From Chryseobacterium formosum (GTDB taxonomy: Bacteria; Bacteroidota; Bacteroidia; Flavobacteriales; Weeksellaceae), in NCBI RefSeq assembly GCF_026460885.1, contig NZ_JAOVZW010000002.1:1-64000 (forward strand): a DNA stretch of 64,000 nt, read 5' to 3'. The translations under genes were made by a program, and so were the position numbers. Below are positions 53,438 to 61,048 of the stretch, piece by piece. How positions within the stretch are numbered: position 1 is the stretch's first letter; each line of letters starts with the position of its first letter. The notes below the pieces were generated by a model. That model searched no databases. It was not told the origin of the DNA and saw nothing but the letters and a program-made list of their open reading frames with translations.

Positions 53438-54583
53438 TTGAAAAAAGTTCTGTCTTATTTTAACATCAAGATTTTTATCTATCTTCTTATTGTTGCAACT
53501 GCTTTGTTTGCAATAGTTTTTACATATTTTCATAATGCAAATTCAGACGGCTATATTTTAGGTGATTGGTTGATTAATTATCAGGATGGCGGTTTCAAAA
53601 GACGCGGGCTTTCCGGAAGTTTCTTCTTTCTTTTACAAGATTTATCAGGAATTCCGCTTCATTATTTGGTTTATGCGTTTCAGGTAATTGTAATTTCCCT
53701 TTTCTTTTATTATTATTTTAAGCTGATTCAATATAAAGAAACAACATTTCTCTATCTGTCACTTTTATTGTCTTCAATAGGATTTGTCGGGCTTTTTAAT
53801 TGTGTTGATTATGTTGGAAAAAAGGAATTTATCATCTTTTTTCTTTTTGCCTATTTCGTTTATCATTTAAATAAAAACTCACTCTCAAAGCGGAAAGAAT
53901 ATTTAATTTCTCTGGGACTTTTTGTTGCAATGTTTTTTCATGAAATCACGCTTTTTTTTGTACCCTATTTTCTCATTGCATTATATCTAAAGACTCATAA
54001 GCTTGAATTTAAACGATATTTAAAATATATTCTTGCTGTTTTTATTCCGGCTGTTTTAATTGTTTTGTTTGGTCATGAAATTAATGAAGGCCACTCTTTA
54101 GAAATATTAAAAAACCGTGGAGTTGTGTTAACGAAAGGAATTTTCTTTTGGAATATTAATGAAAGAATTTATATTAAAGAACATCTCAACCAATACTTAT
54201 TATATATAATCAGCTTGGGAATTAGCGTTTTTCATCTGTGGTATTATTTAAAATATCAAACAGAGCGAAAGGTTTTGTCTATCTGGTTGATTCTTGCGTT
54301 TTTATTCTCATTACCACTATTTTATCTGGCAATCGATTGGGGAAGATGGATGTACATTCACATGATGTTTATTATCGTGCTTTTTGCCTTATTATTAAAG
54401 GATAGCGATTCTTATTTAGCTTCAGAAAAATTAGTTTTAAATCAAAAATTTTGGATTACTTTCTTCATCATAATCATTTCATTATGCTATAGAGTTGAGA
54501 TGTCTGGAAGCGGTTTTACACTCGAAGGATTCTTCTACAGAACCCTAATTGCACCGTTTGAACTACTAAATAAAATTATTTAA
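53438..54583 (+). CDS. Polytopic membrane protein, EPS-like
   Basis: 381 residues with about nine helices. A charged loop, NYQDGGFKRRGLSG, after helix 1, resembles the first loop of GT-C or EpsG-related proteins. The start is TTG at 53438 (AAGGTTGAAAAAAG), with no ATG nearby. Together with the 47.4-49.5 kb genes it may belong to a surface polysaccharide group, although the large T9SS gene separates them. Function unknown. Confidence 0.7.
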   Translation: MKKVLSYFNIKIFIYLLIVATALFAIVFTYFHNANSDGYILGDWLINYQDGGFKRRGLSGSFFFLLQDLSGIPLHYLVYAFQVIVISLFFYYYFKLIQYKETTFLYLSLLLSSIGFVGLFNCVDYVGKKEFIIFFLFAYFVYHLNKNSLSKRKEYLISLGLFVAMFFHEITLFFVPYFLIALYLKTHKLEFKRYLKYILAVFIPAVLIVLFGHEINEGHSLEILKNRGVVLTKGIFFWNINERIYIKEHLNQYLLYIISLGISVFHLWYYLKYQTERKVLSIWLILAFLFSLPLFYLAIDWGRWMYIHMMFIIVLFALLLKDSDSYLASEKLVLNQKFWITFFIIIISLCYRVEMSGSGFTLEGFFYRTLIAPFELLNKII

Positions 54584-54607
54584 CAAATCCATCTAATAAA
54601 AAAGCTT

Positions 54608-54615
54608 TACTTTTG
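54608..54615 (+). promoter_or_regulatory. Putative -7 box for topA
   Basis: TACTTTTG, 14 bp before the topA ATG, matches TAnnTTTG. The -33 element is not evident. Confidence 0.45.
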
Positions 54616-54629
54616 CAAAAATTTCAGGA

Positions 54630-57200
54630 ATGTCGAAAAATTTAGTAATCGTTGAGTCCCCCGCAAAAGCAAAAACCATTCAGAAGTATTTAGGAAAGGA
54701 TTTTGAAGTGAAATCCAGTTTCGGTCACATCCGAGATTTACCTAAAAAAGGAATGGGGATTGACTTGGAGACGTTCAGCCCCGATTACGAAGTTTCGGCC
54801 GACAAAAAGAAATTGGTGACAGAACTTAAAGCTTCTGTGAAAAAAGCCGAAATGGTTTGGCTGGCTTCCGATGAAGACCGCGAAGGTGAAGCGATTGCGT
54901 GGCATTTGGCAGAAGAATTAAAACTGAAACCTGAAAACCGAAAAAGAATCGTATTCCACGAGATTACTAAAAATGCAATTCTAAAAGCTATTGAAACGCC
55001 TAGAGATATTGACCAGAATTTGGTAAATGCACAACAGGCAAGAAGAGTTTTAGACAGAATTGTAGGTTTTGAAATGTCTCCGGTACTTTGGAAAAAAGTA
55101 AAACCGGGATTGTCTGCAGGAAGAGTGCAGTCGGTTGCAGTGAGATTGGTAGTAGAAAGAGAAAAAGAAATTCGTGCATTTACACCAAAAGCAAGCTTCA
55201 AACTTGATGGAATTTTCTTAAATAAAACTTCTCAGGAAATCGCAGCAAAGCTTAAAAAAGATTTCGAGAAAGAAGAAGATGCCGAAAAATTCTTAGAATT
55301 AGCAAAAACCGTTGAATTTAAAGTTTTAAATGTAGAAACAAAACCGGGAAGCCGTTCTGCATCTGCACCTTTTACAACCTCTACATTACAACAGGAAGCT
55401 TCTTCAAGATTGGGTTACAACGTGACCAACACGATGCGTCTTGCGCAGAGATTATACGAAGAAGGTTTCATTACGTATATGAGAACCGACTCGGTAAACC
55501 TTTCTCAGGAAGCCATTGAAGGTGCTAAAAATCAAATTACATCAGAATATGGAGCAGAATATTCTTCTCCTAGAAATTATACCACAAAATCATCTTCAGC
55601 GCAGGAAGCTCACGAAGCAATCCGCCCGACAGATTTTTCTGTAAAAACAATCGGTGATGCTCAATTGAGCAAATTATATCAGTTAATTTACAGAAGAACA
55701 TTGGCTTCTCAGATGGCAAATGCTAAAATTGAGAAAACAGTAATCGAAATTGGTAACGCAAAACTTCCGCAACATTTTGAAGCGCAAGGTGAAGTTATCA
55801 TTTTCGACGGTTTCCTTAAAGCTTACGGAATTGTAAAAACTGAAGACGAAGACGAAGAAAACAACGAAAAATTGTTGCCTAAAGTAACAGTTGGAGAAGT
55901 TTTAGACTATAAAAAAATTACCGCAACAGAAAAATTCACAAGACCAAGCGCAAGATACACCGAAGCAGGTTTGGTAAGAAAGCTTGAAGAATTGGGAATT
56001 GGTCGTCCGTCAACTTATGCACCGACGATTCAGACGATTCAGAATCGTGAATATGTTGATAAAAGAGAAATCGAGCCACAAACCAGAGAAGTGGTGAAGA
56101 TGTCTTTAGTAAAAGATAAAATTAAAAAAGAAGTCCTTGATGATAAATTCGGGGGCGACAAAAATAAATTCGTTCCGACCGATATTGGTGAAGTTGTCAA
56201 TGATTTCCTAACCGATAATTTCAGTGAAATTCTAGATTTCGGTTTTACTGCAAGAGTGGAAGAAAGTTTTGATGAAATTGCCAACGGTGGTCAGAAATGG
56301 AAAGAAATGATGACCGATTTCTATTCAAAATTCCATCCGAGAATTGCTGATGTAGAAGAAAATGCAGACCGTGCCAATGGAGAAAGACTTTTAGGAGTAG
56401 ATCCTAAAAGCGGTAAAAATGTTCACGCAAGAATCGGAAGATACGGTGCGATGATCCAGATTGGAGAACAGGATGATGAAGAAAAACCAATTTTCGCATC
56501 ATTATTGGCAGGACAAAACATTGCGACCATCAATTTGGATGATGCTTTAGAATTGTTTAAGCTACCTTTTGAATTAAATAATTTTGAAGATCAAACGGTT
56601 TCTGTTGGTGTTGGAAGATTTGGACCTTATGTGAAATGGGGCGAAACATACATCAGTATTCCAAAAGGTGAAGATCCGCTTTCTGTAGATCAAAAACGTG
56701 CTGAAGAAATTATTGCTGAAAAGAAATTGGCAGATGCGCCAATCGCAAACTATAAAGGAGAACCTATTACAAAAGGATCTGGAAGATTTGGTCCTTTTAT
56801 AAAATATCAAAGCATATTCATTAATGTTCCGAAGAGATATGACTTCGAAAATCTATCTCAAAGTGACATCAACGAATTGGTTGAAGCTAAATTAGAGAAA
56901 GAGGCAAACCGTTACATCCAACATTGGGAAGCTGAGAAAATCTCAATTGAAAATGCAAGATGGGGCCCAATCGTAAAACACGGAAAGAATATTTATAAAA
57001 TTCCAAAGAAGAAAGACGATACCAAATACGAAAACGATGACCTAAAAGAAGTCTCAATAGATGAGGTTAAAAAATGGATTACCGCTCAAGATCCAAAAGC
57101 TTTCGCAGAAAAGAAAAAGCCTGCAGCAAAGAAACCAGCCGCTAAAAAAACGACTACTGCTAAGAAAGCTCCTGCTAAAAAACCGGCAGCTAAAAAATAA
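54630..57200 (+). CDS. topA: DNA topoisomerase I with Lys/Ala-rich tail
   Basis: Relaxes negatively supercoiled DNA. 856 residues: Toprim domain with VIVESPAKAKT at the start and ASDEDREGEA, then the cleavage domain with catalytic Tyr283 in ITYMRTDSVN. The C-terminal part (about 575-800) carries RFGPFIKY-type repeats instead of Cys4 zinc ribbons. The last 30 or so residues are a repetitive tail of KKPAAKK units, similar to histone H1 tails, probably for DNA binding. Followed by a strong terminator. Confidence 0.97.
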   Translation: MSKNLVIVESPAKAKTIQKYLGKDFEVKSSFGHIRDLPKKGMGIDLETFSPDYEVSADKKKLVTELKASVKKAEMVWLASDEDREGEAIAWHLAEELKLKPENRKRIVFHEITKNAILKAIETPRDIDQNLVNAQQARRVLDRIVGFEMSPVLWKKVKPGLSAGRVQSVAVRLVVEREKEIRAFTPKASFKLDGIFLNKTSQEIAAKLKKDFEKEEDAEKFLELAKTVEFKVLNVETKPGSRSASAPFTTSTLQQEASSRLGYNVTNTMRLAQRLYEEGFITYMRTDSVNLSQEAIEGAKNQITSEYGAEYSSPRNYTTKSSSAQEAHEAIRPTDFSVKTIGDAQLSKLYQLIYRRTLASQMANAKIEKTVIEIGNAKLPQHFEAQGEVIIFDGFLKAYGIVKTEDEDEENNEKLLPKVTVGEVLDYKKITATEKFTRPSARYTEAGLVRKLEELGIGRPSTYAPTIQTIQNREYVDKREIEPQTREVVKMSLVKDKIKKEVLDDKFGGDKNKFVPTDIGEVVNDFLTDNFSEILDFGFTARVEESFDEIANGGQKWKEMMTDFYSKFHPRIADVEENADRANGERLLGVDPKSGKNVHARIGRYGAMIQIGEQDDEEKPIFASLLAGQNIATINLDDALELFKLPFELNNFEDQTVSVGVGRFGPYVKWGETYISIPKGEDPLSVDQKRAEEIIAEKKLADAPIANYKGEPITKGSGRFGPFIKYQSIFINVPKRYDFENLSQSDINELVEAKLEKEANRYIQHWEAEKISIENARWGPIVKHGKNIYKIPKKKDDTKYENDDLKEVSIDEVKKWITAQDPKAFAEKKKPAAKKPAAKKTTTAKKAPAKKPAAKK

Positions 57201-57218
57201 TTAGTTTTAATAAAATAG

Positions 57219-57250
57219 AAAGCACAGATTTTTGGTCTGTGCTTTTTATT
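57219..57250 (+). terminator. Terminator of topA
   Basis: AAAGCACAGA (57219-57228) pairs perfectly with TCTGTGCTTT (57236-57245), followed by TTATT. Confidence 0.9.
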
Positions 57251-57252
57251 GC

Positions 57253-57318
57253 TCTCCGATGTCTCCTGACTTCGGAGTTTATTTGTTTGTGGCACAAAGT
57301 CGGGAGACTTTGCGCAGC
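57253..57318. repeat. Small inverted-repeat cluster after topA
   Basis: CTCCGATGTCTCCTGACTTC and GGAG form one imperfect palindrome, and CAAAGTCGGGAGACTTTGCG a second. The words GTC(G/T)C and CGGGAGAC recur. It may be a further terminator region or dispersed repeat DNA. Confidence 0.35.
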
Positions 57319-57350
57319 GGGGTATTGATCTTTTTCATAATTGTGTAAGT

Positions 57351-57375
57351 TTAAAGCCTCCGAAGAGGCATTTTT
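57351..57375. terminator. Bidirectional terminator before the DUF6705-like gene
   Basis: GCCTC (57356-57360), CGAA loop, GAGGC (57365-57369), followed on the plus strand by ATTTTTTATT and on the minus strand by TTTAAACTT. It separates the topA side from the convergent lipoprotein genes. Confidence 0.75.
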
Positions 57376-57950
57376 TATTGTCTTGTTAAAAATATTTCCT
57401 GCTGTTGAGGAAAAGTTGTTGTGAAACTACTTGGACACTCTCCGACAGCAATATCTCTATCAGAACTGTATATAATCCTCATCTGATTGGGAGTGCTTGG
57501 ATTTATTTTCAGAAAAATAGAACCTGAATTCATACAACCTTTTGTATATGGACCTGAAAAAAGCAGTTCATAAGATTGTAAATTGCCGGTAAGACCAAAT
57601 CCTGTAAAACGGGTTTTAGCATCATCCGGTTCATTGAAATTATCGAAAATAGTAAGAGGTAAGTTTCCTGTTGTGGTTAATCTTAATCTGCCTTTTATTA
57701 TATCTCTTTTAAAACCTATAAAATCTTCATACAAATTTTTATTAAATTTCATCTCATAAACTCTACCGTTGTAAGTCCCTTTCCATGTACCTACATACTT
57801 ATTTAATGTATTGTTGAGATCTTTTGTATAATTATAATCTCTTGGACAATTTGGATTATCTCGGCATTGAGCTGCTTGTTCTAAAGAAACAATTTGAGAT
57901 TTACAAGAAATAGCCAAAAGAGCTACGAATAATGTGATTATATTTTTCAT
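57375..57950 (-). CDS. DUF6705-like lipoprotein
   Basis: 191 residues with a lipoprotein signal ending LLAISC. The mature part (NTLNKYVGTWKGTYNGRVYE, then a beta-rich body with IIKGRLRLTTTGN) resembles the DUF6705 lipoproteins common in Chryseobacterium. These are of unknown function and probably lipocalin-like. It is 14 bp after the Gly-linker lipoprotein gene, so the two are probably an operon, and it could be an immunity or accessory partner, which is only an inference. Confidence 0.75.
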   Translation of the reverse strand: MKNIITLFVALLAISCKSQIVSLEQAAQCRDNPNCPRDYNYTKDLNNTLNKYVGTWKGTYNGRVYEMKFNKNLYEDFIGFKRDIIKGRLRLTTTGNLPLTIFDNFNEPDDAKTRFTGFGLTGNLQSYELLFSGPYTKGCMNSGSIFLKINPSTPNQMRIIYSSDRDIAVGECPSSFTTTFPQQQEIFLTRQ

Positions 57951-57964
57951 AATTATTTTTTGTT

Positions 57965-59506
57965 TTAGTTAGGACAGGTATTTTCTACGGTATCTGTTTT
58001 ATCGGCATTCAGTTTTATTTCCGTTGTCGTTCCATCTGTATTCATCCGGTACAAAGTTATGCCATACAAAAGCATTTCTTTCTGAATGTATTTTAAAAAT
58101 CTAAATTCAAGCTGTTTTGGATTATCAACATATTCTTTCACAGCTGCAATAAAAGGTTCCCGATGGTATTCCTTTTCCTGATCAGTAAAAGTTTTGATCT
58201 GAAATTTATTGCCGCTAAACCTTATTTGGTAGTTTCTGGTACTGGTTACCATTACAGCATATGGGTCACTTAGAGAGAATCCTCTGGTTTGTGCATTCTG
58301 TATCAAATCCATAAAATAGACTACATCGGCAGGAGAAAACATTTTTATGCCTTTGTTTTCACTATTGGGTACATCATCCACATGTGTATGCGAAAAGGCT
58401 TTTATATAATCATTGGATGAGACATCTGGTAAAGTAAGCGTATTGGAATTACTTGTAGCACCTGCGTTAGCTTTATATTCATAGCTTCCACCCCATTTTT
58501 GAATATAGCCTGTTTCTTTTGTCAATCCTGTTTTTCCTTTTAGCGTATCCATTCTTTTAGAGAATTCCTCATCTTCCCGTTGTTCTTTTATTTTTGTGCA
58601 AGGATTTTTTGGTCTTGTATCATTCGGCTGTGTAGCTCCACCAACATGGCAACCGTTTTCATTGATGATACCTACTTCCCCAGGATTATTGGCTACTGTA
58701 GTACATTCATCAGGACCATTTCCTGCGGGTCCGCCACCGCCACCTCCGCCGCCAACTCCGGGATCTGTAGGCATTAATGTTTCGTCTACCTGTTCCACAC
58801 AGCTGTAGGTGCTTACAAGGTAAGGATAAGGTGGGAAACCGGGATTACCTGCGTTGTCTACGAAATCACCAACAAATTGACAAGAGCCATAATTAGACTC
58901 ACCATGTCTTCCCTCTGAACAACGAGCCCAGTGTACACTATTGCTCCATCCGCATACCATTGTAGATTTTGCAAGCTGACCTGCGGAATTGAATGTTCCG
59001 TTTACCAGTTCGGTAATCGTTGTTTTTCCGTTGGTATTTACTGGCTCTCCGTTTCTTACTTTTTCCCTTTCCTGAGCACTAAGGTTGTAGGTTACCAAAA
59101 ACTCTTTGTAGCTTCCGTCTGCGGTCGGCATAAGCAAAAGATTTTCCAGAGGTGTATTTTCTGGGGCATTCTCTCTTTTGATTTTAAAAGTATAGGTGTG
59201 AAAATTGGGTCCGTTCTCAATATAAATCATATCATCCGTATCTATAGAAACTCCGTTTCCGTAGTTGATTACCTTTCCGTTGATACTCGTTTTAGAATTT
59301 TTAAGCCCCTCTTCTGCCTTTTCGATTTCAGGAAGAAGTAGGCTTCTGTGTTTACTTTCATCCAGAGAAATTCTTTTAGATGTAAGCTGAAATTTTGAGC
59401 TGTTGTTGTACGTTTCCTGTTCCTGGAAATGGTCTGTCCTACAGGAATAGACGGTAAGTGTCACCATAAGAATCAGGCAGAGCCTGAGAAATAAATTTTT
59501 CTTCAT
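57965..59506 (-). CDS. Lipoprotein with glycine linker and JAMM-like C-terminal motif
   Basis: 513 residues from ATG 59506 (lipoprotein signal ending LTVYSC). An N-terminal domain (about 30-245, including VCGWSNSVHWARCSEGRHGE) is followed by a linker of eight consecutive glycines in PGVGGGGGGGGPAGNG, then a C-terminal domain (about 320-500). That domain contains FSHTHVDD (His373, His375) and SPAD (Ser391, Asp394), which resembles the H-T/S-H...S-x2-D core of JAMM metalloproteases; a glutamate before it (SYEYKANAG) could complete the site. The spacing of 15 residues between HTH and SPAD is longer than the usual seven. Exposed at the surface or periplasm. It could be a protease or a toxin. Confidence 0.75.
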   Translation of the reverse strand: MKKNLFLRLCLILMVTLTVYSCRTDHFQEQETYNNSSKFQLTSKRISLDESKHRSLLLPEIEKAEEGLKNSKTSINGKVINYGNGVSIDTDDMIYIENGPNFHTYTFKIKRENAPENTPLENLLLMPTADGSYKEFLVTYNLSAQEREKVRNGEPVNTNGKTTITELVNGTFNSAGQLAKSTMVCGWSNSVHWARCSEGRHGESNYGSCQFVGDFVDNAGNPGFPPYPYLVSTYSCVEQVDETLMPTDPGVGGGGGGGGPAGNGPDECTTVANNPGEVGIINENGCHVGGATQPNDTRPKNPCTKIKEQREDEEFSKRMDTLKGKTGLTKETGYIQKWGGSYEYKANAGATSNSNTLTLPDVSSNDYIKAFSHTHVDDVPNSENKGIKMFSPADVVYFMDLIQNAQTRGFSLSDPYAVMVTSTRNYQIRFSGNKFQIKTFTDQEKEYHREPFIAAVKEYVDNPKQLEFRFLKYIQKEMLLYGITLYRMNTDGTTTEIKLNADKTDTVENTCPN

Positions 59507-59600
59507 AAATGTGTTAGTTTTTAATGGGTTAAATGTATGAAAAATTCTCATCCCGTAGAGAATTGTGACAAAACTAAAATAAAAAATCTAAAAATAAGTG

Positions 59601-59637
59601 CGAATTTTATTCGGGTTTTATTCGGGTTTATTCGCAT
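59601..59637. promoter_or_regulatory. Three phased direct repeats (operator candidate) upstream of the XRE gene
   Basis: TTTTATTCGGG occurs at 59605-59615 and 59616-59626, and TTTATTCGC at 59627-59635, giving an 11-bp period, close to one helical turn. The array sits between the divergent lipoprotein and XRE genes, just upstream of TATATTTG at 59643-59650. It is flanked by GCGAA and TTCGC, which form a wide palindrome. Probable binding site of the XRE protein itself. Confidence 0.6.
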
Positions 59638-59642
59638 AATGG

Positions 59643-59650
59643 TATATTTG
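59643..59650 (+). promoter_or_regulatory. Putative -7 box of the XRE gene
   Basis: TATATTTG lies 15 bp before the ATG at 59666. The repeat array covers the place where the -33 element should be, which would allow repression by a bound protein. Confidence 0.5.
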
Positions 59651-59665
59651 TAAAAAATAACCCCG

Positions 59666-60058
59666 ATGGTAAAAGAAAACTTGATACGAGTGCGAAAACA
59701 GAAGAAATTTTCTCAGCAGGATGTTGCCGAGCATCTGAATATCAGCCAGACGCACTATCAGAGAAAAGAAAAAGGTGAAGTAGGAATTACCGATAAAGAG
59801 TGGGAGCGTATTGCAAAGCTTTTGGAAGTAGATGTTGAAGAGATTAGAGAAAATTCAGAAGCAACTAATATGATTCAGAATTTTGATAACAGCTACGGAA
59901 ATTATGTTGGAAATAATAATACATACTTTAATATTCCCGATTACGTCCTTGAAAATCAAAAAGATTACATTGCTCTTTTAAAAGAAGAAAACGAAAGACT
60001 AAAGAAAGAGAACAAAGGTTTGCAGGAAGAAAATAATCTTCTGAAGTCTCAAAAATAA
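59666..60058 (+). CDS. XRE-family transcriptional regulator with C-terminal coiled coil
   Basis: 130 residues. An N-terminal helix-turn-helix (about 3-58: VRKQKKFSQQDVAEHLNISQ, then YQRKEKGEVGI) is typical of the XRE/Cro family. The C-terminus (about 92-130, LLKEENERLKKENKGLQEEN) is a leucine-zipper-like coiled coil that should dimerise. The HTH residues and divergent repeat array suggest self-regulation. Adjacent to the Gly-linker lipoprotein operon on the opposite strand, which it may also control. Confidence 0.88.
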   Translation: MVKENLIRVRKQKKFSQQDVAEHLNISQTHYQRKEKGEVGITDKEWERIAKLLEVDVEEIRENSEATNMIQNFDNSYGNYVGNNNTYFNIPDYVLENQKDYIALLKEENERLKKENKGLQEENNLLKSQK

Positions 60059-60066
60059 ATACTTAA

Positions 60067-60100
60067 ACACAAAAAGCATCTCCCGAGATGCTTTTTGTGT
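60067..60100 (+). terminator. Terminator after the XRE gene
   Basis: A perfect 16-bp inverted repeat, ACACAAAAAGCATCTC with GAGATGCTTTTTGTGT, loop CC, contains an internal T-run after the stem core. It is the first copy of the TCTCCCGAGA palindrome found in this gap. Confidence 0.8.
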
Positions 60101-60137
60101 GTATTGTAATGTAAAAAGAAACAAATGATATTCTTTC

Positions 60138-60248
60138 AGTATCTCCCGAGATGCAAAAAGACTCTCCCGAGATACTTTTTATCATTAATGAGATACTTTT
60201 AGTCATAAAAAAGACTCTTTCAGTTATTATAGAAATACCAAAAGAGTC
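60138..60248. repeat. Cluster of TCTCCCGAGA-type palindromes in a convergent gap
   Basis: The palindrome TCTCCCGAGA recurs at 60142-60151 and 60163-60172, in addition to the copy at 60079-60088. A degenerate copy (AATGAGATACTTTT, 60187-60200) and a further inverted pair (GACTCTTT 60213-60220 with AAAGAGTC 60241-60248, then a minus-strand T-run) follow. The last pair probably terminates the minus-strand gene at 60273. The others may be tandem terminators or an array of protein-binding sites. Confidence 0.6.
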
Positions 60249-60272
60249 AGATTTTCAATGTTGTCTTACCAT

Positions 60273-60752
60273 TTACTTTTTCTCAGAGAAATTTTTGCTT
60301 CCACGTTTGCTAAACCTCTGGCTAAGGTCTTCATAGATAGGCTTTGCTGTAGCCACCCCTTTTGATGCCGCTTCTTTTGTAGTGCCGTAGTACAGCATAG
60401 ATGCCATAAGAGCTTCACTGCCTGCAAGCGTAATGGTATCAGCAAGATCAGAAGCCAATTGGTCTACCAGATTAGAGATTGGGTTGAGCTCTGTTACCAC
60501 GGCTTCATCTTTCAGGAATTCATCTTTATCCATATACACCGGTGCAAATTCCGGGTTGGTCTCCAGATAGCTTTTTACTTTCTGTACCGTTGCTACGGTT
60601 TTATCTCCCATTTTGAAGAGAGATTTTCGGTCATCTGCTGTTAGAGCTTTCAGATAAGGTGCAAGTAATGTTTTGCAGTCTTGTAATTTTTGATTTACCT
60701 CTGCAATTACGGTTGCAGGGATTTCTACACTGATTTGATTTTTTGTACTCAT
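60273..60752 (-). CDS. Conserved helical hypothetical protein
   Basis: 159 residues from ATG 60752 (a GTG at 60779 would add nine residues). Predominantly helical with a conserved look (PATVIAEVNQKLQDCKTLLA, KVKSYLETNPEFAPVYMDKD, ETLAGSEALMAS-like LAGSEALMASMLYYG). No signal peptide or membrane segment. Small conserved proteins of this type are seen in other Bacteroidetes, but I know no function. Convergent with the XRE gene across a palindrome-rich gap. Confidence 0.72.
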   Translation of the reverse strand: MSTKNQISVEIPATVIAEVNQKLQDCKTLLAPYLKALTADDRKSLFKMGDKTVATVQKVKSYLETNPEFAPVYMDKDEFLKDEAVVTELNPISNLVDQLASDLADTITLAGSEALMASMLYYGTTKEAASKGVATAKPIYEDLSQRFSKRGSKNFSEKK

Positions 60753-61048
60753 CGTTTGTGAATTTAATTTGTTATTCACTCAAAAATAATAAATTTTGAA
60801 ATATCTGTGTGAAAATTTTCAATATTTTTCGGGTTGTAATGTGTTGATAGATAGTTATTATGGGTTGATGTATTTATTTAAATCATATTGATAAATGGTT
60901 GAATTTTTCAGATAAAAAACAAAACGATAATATGGTTTGATATCTAAAATTAATAATGCTGTTTTTTTAAATTTTATTAAATGCAATCTAAAATCGTAGA
61001 TGAAAACTAATGACACTATTTACTCGTATGTTATTTTAAACCATAACT

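Noticed and set aside
58596..58808. Proline-rich plus-strand reading frame opposite the glycine linker
   Set aside because: It is the complement of the GGT/GGC-rich linker; the minus-strand lipoprotein is complete and coherent.
59601..60248. CRISPR-like repeats
   Set aside because: The direct repeats have no spacers, and the palindromes are short, irregularly spaced and terminator-like; no cas gene is present.
60151..60336. Small plus-strand reading frame in the palindrome cluster
   Set aside because: Its residues come from the repeated palindromes and it runs into the convergent gene; no initiation signal.
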